Positions 1-5,140 of a stretch of DNA of 5,179 bases are shown here, in pieces (positions within the stretch are counted from its first letter, which is position 1; each line of letters opens with the position of its first letter). The translations under genes were made by a program, and so were the position numbers. The DNA is taken from the NCBI GenBank assembly GCA_013202185.1, contig JABMSA010000648.1, forward strand, positions 1 through 5,179, in the 5' to 3' direction. The stretch comes from Planctomycetota bacterium. Lineage in GTDB: Bacteria > Planctomycetota > PUPC01 > JABMSA01. Under the pieces are notes generated by a model, which was not told where the DNA came from, ran no database searches, and saw only the letters and a list, made by a program, of their open reading frames with translations.

Positions 1-238
1 AATTCCATGTTTCAATGAAGTAACAACAATAGAAAATATTGTTGAGGCGGTTTTAGACTGCTCATATGAGAAGAAAGAAATAATCATCGTAGACGATTTT
101 TCTACGGACGGCACAAGGGAGAAACTGAAATCTGAAATAGAGCCCAAAGTAGACAAAGTTATTTACCATGACAGAAATTGGGGTAAAGGAGCTGCCTTGC
201 GTACAGGTTTTAAGAGTGTAACCGGGGATATCGTGGTT
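1..238. other. AT-rich segment ending inside the GT2 gene
   Basis: By hand count the first 240 bases hold 92 G/C (38%), while 241-360 hold 85 of 120 (71%). Codons up to position 238 end in G or C in 29 of 79 cases (37%); the remaining 143 sense codons of the same gene do so in about 83%. The left part uses AAA, ATA, AGA and TTA codons that are rare to the right. The reading frame and family motifs continue without a break. The change falls just before the conserved DxD motif. This is either a recombination or transfer boundary or a chimeric assembly join; the sequence alone does not decide. Confidence 0.85.
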
Positions 239-670
239 ATCCAGGATGCCGACCTCGAGTACGACCCGGCCGATTACCCGGCGCTCCTGGGGCCGATCCT
301 CGAAGGCCGGGCCGACGTGGTCTTCGGCACGCGTTTTCTCGGCGGCGAGCACCGCGTGCTGTACCATCGCCACTATCTCGGCAACAGGATCATCACGGCG
401 ATTTCCAATCTTTTCACCAACCTCAATCTCACCGACGTCGAAGCCGGCTACAAGGTCTTCAGGGCCGGCGTGCTCGAGGGCATCGAGATCGAGTCGAACC
501 GGTTCGGCCTCGAGCCCGAGCTTGCAGCCAAGATCGCCAAGACGAAGTGCCGCGTCTACGAGGTGCCGATAGGCTATCACGGCCGCACCTACGCCGAAGG
601 CAAGAAAATCACCTGGCGCGACGGCATCGCAGCCGTTTGGTGGATACTCAAATACAATCTGTTTCGGTAG
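2..670 (+). CDS. GT2-family glycosyltransferase, DPM1-like (5' truncated)
   Basis: The frame is open from the first complete codon at position 2 with no start inside the window, so the N-terminus (probably only about 5-15 residues) lies upstream. The 222 visible residues form a GT-A glycosyltransferase of family 2, of the polyprenyl-phosphate sugar transferase (dolichyl-phosphate mannose synthase-like) kind. IPCFNE opens the first strand (residues 1-6), IIIVDDFSTDGT is the nucleotide-binding segment (27-38), NWGKGAALRTGF follows (59-70), and IQDADLEYDP carries the metal-binding DxD motif (80-89). GTRFLGG, AGYKVF and GYHGRTYAEGKKI are further family blocks, and the protein ends in KYNLFR. There is no C-terminal membrane segment, so it is probably soluble or peripheral at the inner membrane, moving a sugar from a nucleotide donor to a polyprenyl phosphate; donor and acceptor are not readable. 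An internal TTG at 197 would cut off the nucleotide-binding half and is not the start. Base composition changes sharply within the gene near position 240. Confidence 0.92.
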   Translation: MPCFNEVTTIENIVEAVLDCSYEKKEIIIVDDFSTDGTREKLKSEIEPKVDKVIYHDRNWGKGAALRTGFKSVTGDIVVIQDADLEYDPADYPALLGPILEGRADVVFGTRFLGGEHRVLYHRHYLGNRIITAISNLFTNLNLTDVEAGYKVFRAGVLEGIEIESNRFGLEPELAAKIAKTKCRVYEVPIGYHGRTYAEGKKITWRDGIAAVWWILKYNLFR

Positions 671-727
671 GGCGCCCTCACACACCCATTGATCCCTTCT
701 GACGGACCTGCAGCGTCTGCCTTGTCT

Positions 728-760
728 CAACTGCGGAAGTTGCCCCGGCCCGGGCGCCGG
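728..760. terminator. Possible bidirectional terminator dyads between convergent genes
   Basis: The 95-base spacer between the convergent stops of the GT2 gene and argS contains two adjacent inverted repeats. CAACT pairs with AGTTG around a five-base loop (728-742), and CCGGC pairs with GCCGG around a six-base loop (745-760), inside a very GC-rich stretch. Neither is followed by a T-run on either strand, so these are not classical intrinsic terminators. Position between converging genes is the main argument for a termination role; GC-rich DNA often yields such dyads by chance. Confidence 0.3.
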
Positions 761-765
761 CGTCT

Positions 766-2460
766 CTACATCCGTTCGGGGCACTTGATGCCCAGGAGGT
801 CCAGGCCCTTGCGGATGACGGTCCGCAGGGCGCTCACGAGCAGCAGCCGCGCGGCGGTGAGGTCTGCGTCGTCGCTGATCACGCGGTGCTTCTGGTAGAA
901 CGTGTTGAAGGTGCCGGCGAGGTCGAGCAGGTACGAGGCGACTATCGACGGCTCGTACTGTTCGGCGGCGCGGCGGATCTGCCTCGGGAAATCGCCCAGG
1001 AGCGTTATCAGGGTGCGCTCCTCGTCGGCGGTGAGGAGGGAGAGGTCGGCCGTCGTCGGCAGCTTCTTGCCGTACTTGCGGAGTATGCCGCCCAGCCGCA
1101 CGCAACTGTACTGCAAGTACGGGCCCGTCTCGCCGTCGAAGTTGAGGGCGGTGTCCCAGTCAAACACAATGTCCTTGTTCCGCCGGTGCTTGATGTCGCC
1201 GAAGATCACTGCGCCCACGCCGACCATCTCAGCCACTTCGTCCTTGTTCTCGAGCGTCGGGTTCTTCTCGTCGATGATCTCGCGGGCAAGCTCGACGGCC
1301 CGGTCGAGGACGTCCTCGAGAAACAGTATCTTTCCGCGCCGAGTCGAGAACGTGCCTCCGGTGAAGCTGAGCATGCCGAAATCAACGTGGTGGCAGCGTT
1401 GTGCCCAGGTGTGTCCGATCAGCTCGAGTACCTTGAACACCTGCCTGAAATGCAGCTTCTGTTGCGAGCCGACCACGTAGAGAAGCTGATCGAACTTGTA
1501 AGTTTCGCGGCGATACTCGGCGGCGGCGATGTCGCGCGTGGCGTAGAGCGTGGTGCCGTCTTTCTTCTGGAGCAGGCACGGCGGCATGTCGTATTGTTCG
1601 AGGTCGACAACCATGGCGCCTTCGCTTTCGACGGCGACGCCGGCTTCCTTCATGCGGCGGATCACATCCTGTGATTGCTCGATGAAGCCGCTTTCGCCCA
1701 CATAGGAATCAAAAGTGACGCCGAGCCGGTCGTAGACCCGCTGGAATTCCTTCAGGCTCTCCTCGCGGAATTTCTCCCACAGCGAAACTGCCTCGGGGTC
1801 GCCGTCCTCGAGCTTCTTGAACCACGCCCGCGCCTCGTCATCGAGCCGCTCCTCGTCGGACTCGTTGTGAAACTCGACGTAGAGGTCGAGAAGCTCCTTC
1901 ACGGTGATGTCGCCGCGCGACAGCTCGCTTTCGCGCCGCTTGTAGCTGACCATCAGTTGGCCGAACTGCGTGCCCCAGTCGCCCAGGTAGTTGAGGCCCA
2001 CGGGCGTGTAGCCCAGCACCTTGAAGATGCGGTAGAGGGCGTTGCCGATCATCGTCCCGCGAATATGGTGGATGCCCAGCGGCTTGGCGATGTTGGGCGA
2101 GGAATAATCCATGACCACCGCTTTGCCCTTGCCGGCGTCCGACTCGCCGTAGCGTGCGCCCTGCTCGAGCACCTGCGTGAGGACCGTCTCGGCGAGTGCA
2201 CCGCGAGCGACGAAGAAATTGAGGTAGCCCTTCACGGCTTCGATCTTCTCGAACGGCGGCCCTTTTTCGATGTTGTCGGCCAACTCCTGCGCGATGAGCG
2301 GCGGCGCCTTGCGGAGCGTCTTGGCGAGCTTGAAGCAGGGCAGCGAGTAATCGCCCATCGTGGTGTCGGTGGGTGTTTGCAGGAGGGATTCTATGTCGGA
2401 GGCGTCCATTTCGAGAAGCTTCTCGAGCCGTTTCACGATCTCGTCGGTGAACAATTTCAT
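766..2460 (-). CDS. argS: Arginyl-tRNA synthetase (ArgRS, class I)
   Basis: A complete 564-residue enzyme of normal length that charges tRNA-Arg with arginine using ATP, in the cytoplasm. Order of parts: an ArgRS-specific N-terminal domain (about 1-95, recognising the tRNA elbow in this family); the Rossmann catalytic core with SSPNIAKP (120-127), LNYLGDWGTQFG (156-167), DGTTLYATRDIAAAEYR (301-317) and GSQQKLHFRQ (331-340); a KMSKS-equivalent STRRG (372-376); then the helical DALR anticodon-binding domain starting at ETGPYLQYSCVR (444-455) and ending in PERM, a typical ArgRS C-terminus. The HIGH signature is unusual: it reads GIHH (129-132). The lysine just upstream (NIAKP) is present; in ArgRS it is thought to compensate for the degenerate KMSKS. 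The ATG at 2460 starts exactly at the family N-terminus. I see no strong Shine-Dalgarno before it. A sigma70-like promoter lies 62-90 bases upstream. It converges with the GT2 gene and diverges from the GT4-like gene, so it is probably monocistronic. Confidence 0.97.
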   Translation of the reverse strand: MKLFTDEIVKRLEKLLEMDASDIESLLQTPTDTTMGDYSLPCFKLAKTLRKAPPLIAQELADNIEKGPPFEKIEAVKGYLNFFVARGALAETVLTQVLEQGARYGESDAGKGKAVVMDYSSPNIAKPLGIHHIRGTMIGNALYRIFKVLGYTPVGLNYLGDWGTQFGQLMVSYKRRESELSRGDITVKELLDLYVEFHNESDEERLDDEARAWFKKLEDGDPEAVSLWEKFREESLKEFQRVYDRLGVTFDSYVGESGFIEQSQDVIRRMKEAGVAVESEGAMVVDLEQYDMPPCLLQKKDGTTLYATRDIAAAEYRRETYKFDQLLYVVGSQQKLHFRQVFKVLELIGHTWAQRCHHVDFGMLSFTGGTFSTRRGKILFLEDVLDRAVELAREIIDEKNPTLENKDEVAEMVGVGAVIFGDIKHRRNKDIVFDWDTALNFDGETGPYLQYSCVRLGGILRKYGKKLPTTADLSLLTADEERTLITLLGDFPRQIRRAAEQYEPSIVASYLLDLAGTFNTFYQKHRVISDDADLTAARLLLVSALRTVIRKGLDLLGIKCPERM

Positions 2461-2489
2461 AATCGCAGTCCGTTGCCGTCTTCGAGCAA

Positions 2490-2506
2490 TCTCAGTGCAT
2501 CTGAGA
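2490..2506 (-). other. Small hairpin in the argS leader
   Basis: TCTCAG and CTGAGA form a 6-bp stem around a five-base loop, inside the roughly 55-base untranslated leader predicted from the promoter at 2522-2550. There is no T-box or other recognisable riboswitch element. The stem is short and may be fortuitous. Confidence 0.25.
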
Positions 2507-2521
2507 AGAAATGTCTTTCAT

Positions 2522-2550
2522 AGTATATGGTTATGATATTGCCGATTCAA
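2522..2550 (-). promoter_or_regulatory. sigma70-type promoter of argS
   Basis: Read on the minus strand, TTGAAT (2545-2550) is followed after exactly 17 bases by TATACT (2522-2527). These match TTGACA at four of six positions and TATAAT at five of six. The predicted start is near 2515, giving a leader of about 55 bases before the argS ATG. The surrounding 2515-2560 is AT-rich against a GC-rich background, as expected for a promoter. It is the only plausible promoter I found for argS. Confidence 0.65.
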
Positions 2551-2622
2551 TTCATTTCCTGGGATGTCCCTCACCCCCTGGCCCCCTGCTCCCAGCCGGC
2601 TAAAGCCGCAAGATGCGGGAGA

Positions 2623-2674
2623 GGGGGGAAAGGGCCAAACTCCAGGCCCCCGGGGGGGAAAGGGCCAAACTCCA
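2623..2674. repeat. Direct repeat of 22 bp, period 30
   Basis: Positions 2623-2644 and 2653-2674 are identical over 22 bases with core GGGAAAGGGCCAAACTCCA. They are separated by eight G/C bases (GGCCCCCG). After the repeats the sequences run on similarly (GGCCCC against AGTCCCC), so the period is 30. This looks like an internal tandem duplication within the palindromic element. Confidence 0.85.
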
Positions 2675-2676
2675 AG

Positions 2677-2701
2677 TCCCCTCTCCCAGTGGGAGAGGGG
2701 A
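2677..2701. repeat. Perfect 11-bp stem, 3-base loop hairpin
   Basis: TCCCCTCTCCC (2677-2687) and GGGAGAGGGGA (2691-2701) are exact reverse complements around the loop AGT. This is the strongest hairpin in the window and forms the right arm of the larger palindromic element. No T-run follows on either strand, so an intrinsic terminator is unlikely. Confidence 0.8.
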
Positions 2702-2788
2702 ACGGGGTGAGGGAGGCCAACGGCGGGCATGTGCGCAATGGAATTCCATGACCACGCGAACTCTTGCAGGGAAGCGCCAGGCGTCCTC

Positions 2789-2860
2789 CGAGGCGGGCGC
2801 CTCCTGCCGCCTCGCGCGGTCTGCCGAGCGACAGCTCGGCCAAGCTGTCCGAAGAACAGC
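2789..2860. other. Cluster of GC-rich overlapping dyads, no gene
   Basis: The part of the intergenic region between the palindromic element and the GT4-gene promoter holds four inverted repeats. CGAGGCGG/CCGCCTCG (2789-2814) has a 10-base loop. GCCGAGC-GACA-GCTCGGC (2823-2840) is a perfect 7-bp stem with a four-base loop. ACAGCT/AGCTGT (2831-2848) and GCTGT/ACAGC (2844-2860) overlap it, so the last three are mutually exclusive folds. I found no convincing promoter driving transcription through it, and no start or ribosome binding site. It could be a small RNA, a protein-binding region or repeat debris. Confidence 0.35.
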
Positions 2861-2867
2861 CGCGATG

Positions 2868-2885
2868 TTTTTTATGCATAAAAAA
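2868..2885. promoter_or_regulatory. 18-bp AT palindrome, UP-element or operator candidate
   Basis: TTTTTTATGCATAAAAAA is a perfect palindrome in otherwise GC-rich DNA. With the predicted transcription start near 2926 it spans about -58 to -41, where the RNA polymerase alpha subunit contacts AT-rich UP elements (T-tract and A-tract in the usual positions). Perfect two-fold symmetry would also suit a dimeric regulator. Confidence 0.45.
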
Positions 2886-2891
2886 ACAATG

Positions 2892-2919
2892 TGGAAATGC
2901 CGAACATCCATGATATAAT
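2892..2919 (+). promoter_or_regulatory. Extended -10 promoter of the GT4-like gene
   Basis: TATAAT at 2914-2919 is a perfect -10 box and is preceded by TG one base upstream (2911-2912), giving the extended -10 form TGnTATAAT. A weak -35 match, TGGAAA (2892-2897, four of six), lies 16 bases upstream, and an AT palindrome sits further up. The predicted start is near 2926, leaving a leader of about 110 bases before the ATG at 3038. The box lies inside the upstream extension of the same open frame, which argues that this extension is not translated. Confidence 0.68.
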
Positions 2920-2927
2920 TAAGTGTG

Positions 2928-3003
2928 GCCCGTGTCGTGCTCAAGCAGGGCGTGACCGCCGGCCGGCCGGGCCTCGAGCAAGCACCAGCCGCTCACGGGC
3001 GGC
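2928..3003 (+). other. Possible structured leader of the GT4-like mRNA
   Basis: GCCCGTG (2928-2934), starting almost at the predicted transcription start, is the exact reverse complement of CACGGGC (2994-3000). Nested within it, GTGCT (2937-2941) pairs with AGCAC (2981-2985), and the centre holds the self-complementary GCCGGCCGGC (2959-2968). A competing local hairpin GCCGC/GCGGC (2988-3003) would disrupt the outer stem. The result could be a two-state leader. The region is very GC-rich, so chance pairing is a real alternative, and it matches no riboswitch class I recognise. Confidence 0.3.
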
Positions 3004-3037
3004 CAAGCGCAGAGAGCGTGTGGGAGCATCGAGGAAA

Positions 3038-4273
3038 ATGTCCGACAACCAACCCATCGTGATGATCAGTTCATATCCGCCCAGGCTGTGCGGCATCGCG
3101 ACCTTTGCCGAGGAGGCGCGCGAATTCATACAGAAGCGCCACCCCGAGCGAAAGGTGCTGGTGATCTCGCACACCGACGGCGAAGGAGAGGGTGTGTATC
3201 CGGTAATGGACATAGACGCCCCCGAATGGTGGACAACCGTAGCCGCCAAGGTCAAGGAACTCGATCCTTACGTGGTACACATCGAGCACGAGTACGGCCT
3301 CTACACGGATCACAACGGCAACGGGGGGCGGGGCATGATGAACCGTGGATTCATCAAGCTGCTCGAGGCCATCCGCAAGGTTCCCACCGTGTTCGAACCC
3401 CATACCGTCCACGGCCGCTATCGCGAGTCCGAGTTTCGCTTCATAAAATCCGCAGCCTCCAAGGTTGATGTTTTCCTGCTCAAGTGCCATTACCAGAAAT
3501 GGCGGATGGACTGGAATTTCACGTCGGCCGGCAAGAAAACACCATCGAACGTTATGGTCATTCCCCACGGTGCCCGGCCCGACAGGCGCTGGAGCATCGA
3601 AGACGTGCCCGCGCTCAAGGTCGAGCTTGGCCTGGCCAAGTTCCCCCACCTGGGCAAAAGGCTCTGCGGGCTGGTCGGCTGGATACAAACCAACAAGCGG
3701 TGGGACATCCTCACGTCGATGTGGGAGGAGATCGTCGAGGAGATCCGTTCGACAACCGGCGAGGAATGGGACCTGCTGGCCGCGGGGCAAATGCGCGACC
3801 CCAACGACCTCGTCAACTACGAGAAGTATCGCGGGCAGGTCGAGCTGCTCGAGAGCAAGGGCCTGGCCCACTTCTACGAGTTCGTCCCCCGGGGCGACGT
3901 CTACTACAAGGTCATGGCAATCTGCGATTTCATCGTGCTGCCGTCTTTGGACGAAACTCAAAGCGGCACCCTTGCCCGGATCATCGCGCTCAACAAGCCA
4001 TACGTGACCACCGCGCCCCTCGAGGGCCTCACCGCCCAGACGCTCGAGAGCGGCGGCGGGCTGCTCTTCACCAACCGCAAGATGCTACGCGATGCCGTCG
4101 TCTCGCTCGCCACCAACGAGGACGCCCGGCGGCGGCTGGGCGACAACCTCAAGCATTACCTCGACGAAGTGGTATCGTGGGAGATCGTGGCCGACCAGTA
4201 TGCCGAAGCCTACGAGCTTGCCCGCCGCGCCAAGAGAACCCGCCGGCGCGTGGAGCTGCCACCTGAATTCTGA
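3038..4273 (+). CDS. GT-B glycosyltransferase, GT4-like
   Basis: A 411-residue cytosolic or membrane-associated transferase that probably adds a sugar from a nucleotide donor to an envelope or exopolysaccharide acceptor; the substrates cannot be read. The N-terminal Rossmann half has SSYPPRLCGIATF (11-23), the signature of a GT4 subgroup with a YPP..CGIATF start, then VHIEHEYGLY (80-89) and FEPHTV (119-124). The C-terminal half has VIPHGA (174-179), GWIQTNKRWD (214-223), DFIVLPS (297-303) and ETQSGTLAR (306-314). The classical EX7E motif is altered, with E306 kept but Arg at the second glutamate position. There is no signal peptide or membrane segment. The open frame extends upstream to a GTG at 2891. 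I chose ATG 3038 because GAGGA (3031-3035) precedes it, the conserved SSYPP block follows directly as in relatives, and the promoter -10 box lies within the extension, whose predicted peptide is Arg/Ala-rich and unlike the family. It is divergent from argS and convergent with the cvpA-family gene. Confidence 0.88.
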   Translation: MSDNQPIVMISSYPPRLCGIATFAEEAREFIQKRHPERKVLVISHTDGEGEGVYPVMDIDAPEWWTTVAAKVKELDPYVVHIEHEYGLYTDHNGNGGRGMMNRGFIKLLEAIRKVPTVFEPHTVHGRYRESEFRFIKSAASKVDVFLLKCHYQKWRMDWNFTSAGKKTPSNVMVIPHGARPDRRWSIEDVPALKVELGLAKFPHLGKRLCGLVGWIQTNKRWDILTSMWEEIVEEIRSTTGEEWDLLAAGQMRDPNDLVNYEKYRGQVELLESKGLAHFYEFVPRGDVYYKVMAICDFIVLPSLDETQSGTLARIIALNKPYVTTAPLEGLTAQTLESGGGLLFTNRKMLRDAVVSLATNEDARRRLGDNLKHYLDEVVSWEIVADQYAEAYELARRAKRTRRRVELPPEF

Positions 4274-4306
4274 ATAGTGGATTGAAGAGGCAGAGGTGAG
4301 TGCCGA

Positions 4307-5098
4307 TCATTCCGGCTCGGGCTCTTCGTCCTTCTTTTCCGACTCGCGCGCGACCTTGACAAGGGCCTCGCTGAAGTCGATCTTCAGGAGGGCCTCGCGC
4401 ACTTCCGGATCGAAGAACAGCTCGCGCATTCCCAGCAGAGCCGAGAGGTCGCCCGATCGAATCTTCTCCAACTCTTCCTCATCCTTGATCCGCTCGGAAG
4501 CCTTGCTCTCGATAACCGATATGAACTCGGCCACGTCCGGATCGTCCTTGAGCCGCTCGAGCGACCGTGGATCTTGCTTCAGTATCTTCACCATGCTGCC
4601 AGCGGCACCGAGAAGGCGCGATTCTTTCGCAGGATTGTACGCCTCGACGGCCTTGTTCATCAGCGAGCCCTGCAGCATGGCGTGAACGTTGGGCTCCTTC
4701 TTCTGGAAGAACTCCGGAAACGCCGCGACCAGGCACAGGAAAATCCACGCGATGATGAAGGCCTTGGCCCCGCCAAAGACCCCGCCCAGCAGCCGGTTCG
4801 TCGCCTTGATCGCCCCGGGGGCCTTGCCCACGAAATGATTGACGATGTGAAACAGCATCTTGGCGGCCGTGAAGATGGCCACGCCCGCGATGATCCGACC
4901 AAGCACGAAGGCCCACGACGGCGCAGTATCGGAGCGCGCGGCTATGTAATCGGCCACGACCGCCCCCACCGGGCGCGACAGGAACCACGCCGCCGCGAGC
5001 GCGGCAATGCTGAACAATTGCGACAGGAACCCCGTGATCAAGCCGAGCAGACCGAACAGCACCACGGCCCCAATAACAATCAAGTCTATGGTATTCAT
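4307..5098 (-). CDS. CvpA-family membrane protein with C-terminal extension
   Basis: 263 residues from ATG 5098, chosen because GGGAGAG lies five bases upstream and the first residues (MNTIDLIVIG) match the usual CvpA start; a longer open frame to 5173 lacks both. Four hydrophobic segments lie at about 4-23, 28-45, 63-85 and 105-128. The last is preceded by NRLLGGVFGGAKAF (101-114), the typical CvpA block. The family is an inner-membrane protein named for colicin V production in E. coli and linked to envelope functions; its molecular role is unsettled. Typical members stop near 160-180 residues. Here an acidic/basic helical tail of about 130 residues follows, probably cytoplasmic if the protein has an even number of membrane passes with both ends inside. 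It contains DP motifs (QDPRSL 175-180, DDPDV 185-189, FDPEV 229-233) and ends EEPEPE. Only 33 bases separate its stop from the convergent GT4-like gene, with no terminator visible. Confidence 0.82.
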   Translation of the reverse strand: MNTIDLIVIGAVVLFGLLGLITGFLSQLFSIAALAAAWFLSRPVGAVVADYIAARSDTAPSWAFVLGRIIAGVAIFTAAKMLFHIVNHFVGKAPGAIKATNRLLGGVFGGAKAFIIAWIFLCLVAAFPEFFQKKEPNVHAMLQGSLMNKAVEAYNPAKESRLLGAAGSMVKILKQDPRSLERLKDDPDVAEFISVIESKASERIKDEEELEKIRSGDLSALLGMRELFFDPEVREALLKIDFSEALVKVARESEKKDEEPEPE

Positions 5099-5103
5099 TT
5101 CGT

Positions 5104-5110
5104 CTCTCCC
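5104..5110 (-). promoter_or_regulatory. Ribosome binding site of the cvpA-family gene
   Basis: GGGAGAG on the minus strand lies five bases before ATG 5098. It is the best Shine-Dalgarno match in the window and decides the start against upstream in-frame alternatives. Confidence 0.75.
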
Positions 5111-5113
5111 GCA

Positions 5114-5140
5114 CGTTGATTCAACGCAAATAGGGTTGCG
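5114..5140 (-). promoter_or_regulatory. Two overlapping dyads upstream of the cvpA-family gene
   Basis: CGTTGA-T-TCAACG (5114-5126) is a perfect odd palindrome, and CGCAA/TTGCG (5125-5140) is a second inverted repeat with a six-base loop that shares two bases with it. They sit directly upstream of the Shine-Dalgarno sequence, so they could be an operator or competing leader hairpins. No good -35/-10 pair was found between here and the window end, and 5141-5179 shows nothing else. Confidence 0.3.

Larger units (their letters stand above)
2567..2714. repeat. Nested palindromic intergenic element (REP/MITE-like)
   Basis: A ~148-bp non-coding element bounded by a perfect 11-bp inverted repeat: TCCCTCACCCC (2567-2577) and GGGGTGAGGGA (2704-2714). 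Inside are two successive sub-palindromes. The left one (about 2582-2628) has imperfect CCCCCTGCTCCC / GGGAGAGGGGG arms and a small inner dyad, CGGCT-AA-AGCCG (2597-2608). The right one is the perfect hairpin at 2677-2701. A 22-bp direct repeat links the two. There is no transposase frame and no obvious target-site duplication at the ends. It resembles the GC-rich palindromic repeats found between genes in many genomes, a comparison made from memory. The many short reading frames across it on both strands are not genes. Confidence 0.7.

Noticed and set aside
1..6. Window starting with AATTCC, suggestive of an EcoRI-cut clone end that might explain the AT-rich start.
   Set aside because: Uncut GAATTC sites occur inside the window and the composition change is at about 240, not at a restriction site; the start is probably an arbitrary boundary.
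62..1105. 347-codon minus-strand frame across the GT2 gene and the argS 3' end.
   Set aside because: Overlaps two real genes, is rich in Arg/Pro/Ala in its first half and shows no motifs.
886..2523. Two long open frames antisense to argS (886-1674 and 1675-2523), in one frame broken by a single stop.
   Set aside because: They lie wholly or largely opposite a convincing ArgRS. Long antisense frames are expected from GC-biased third codon positions, and the translations match no family I know.
2623..2700. CRISPR-like array.
   Set aside because: Only two repeat copies with an eight-base gap, and no further units or cas genes.
2738..2749. 12-bp palindrome ATGGAATTCCAT.
   Set aside because: Isolated, not placed relative to a promoter, and short enough to be chance.
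2844..2873. GCTGT/ACAGC hairpin followed by T6, as an intrinsic terminator on the plus strand.
   Set aside because: The stem is only 5 bp and seven bases separate it from the T-run, which is better explained as half of the 18-bp palindrome; no plus-strand gene ends upstream.
2518..2944. Several overlapping short frames on both strands of the argS/GT4 intergenic region.
   Set aside because: They run through palindromic repeats and promoters, have low-complexity Pro/Gly/Arg products and lack ribosome binding sites.
2891..3037. N-terminal 49-codon extension of the GT4-like gene from GTG 2891.
   Set aside because: It overlaps the -10 box at 2914-2919, is Arg/Ala-rich and not family-like; ATG 3038 has a Shine-Dalgarno sequence and sits right before the conserved block.
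3071..3961. 296-codon frame antisense to the GT4-like gene.
   Set aside because: Shadow of the strongly motif-bearing sense gene; no ribosome binding site or recognisable domain.
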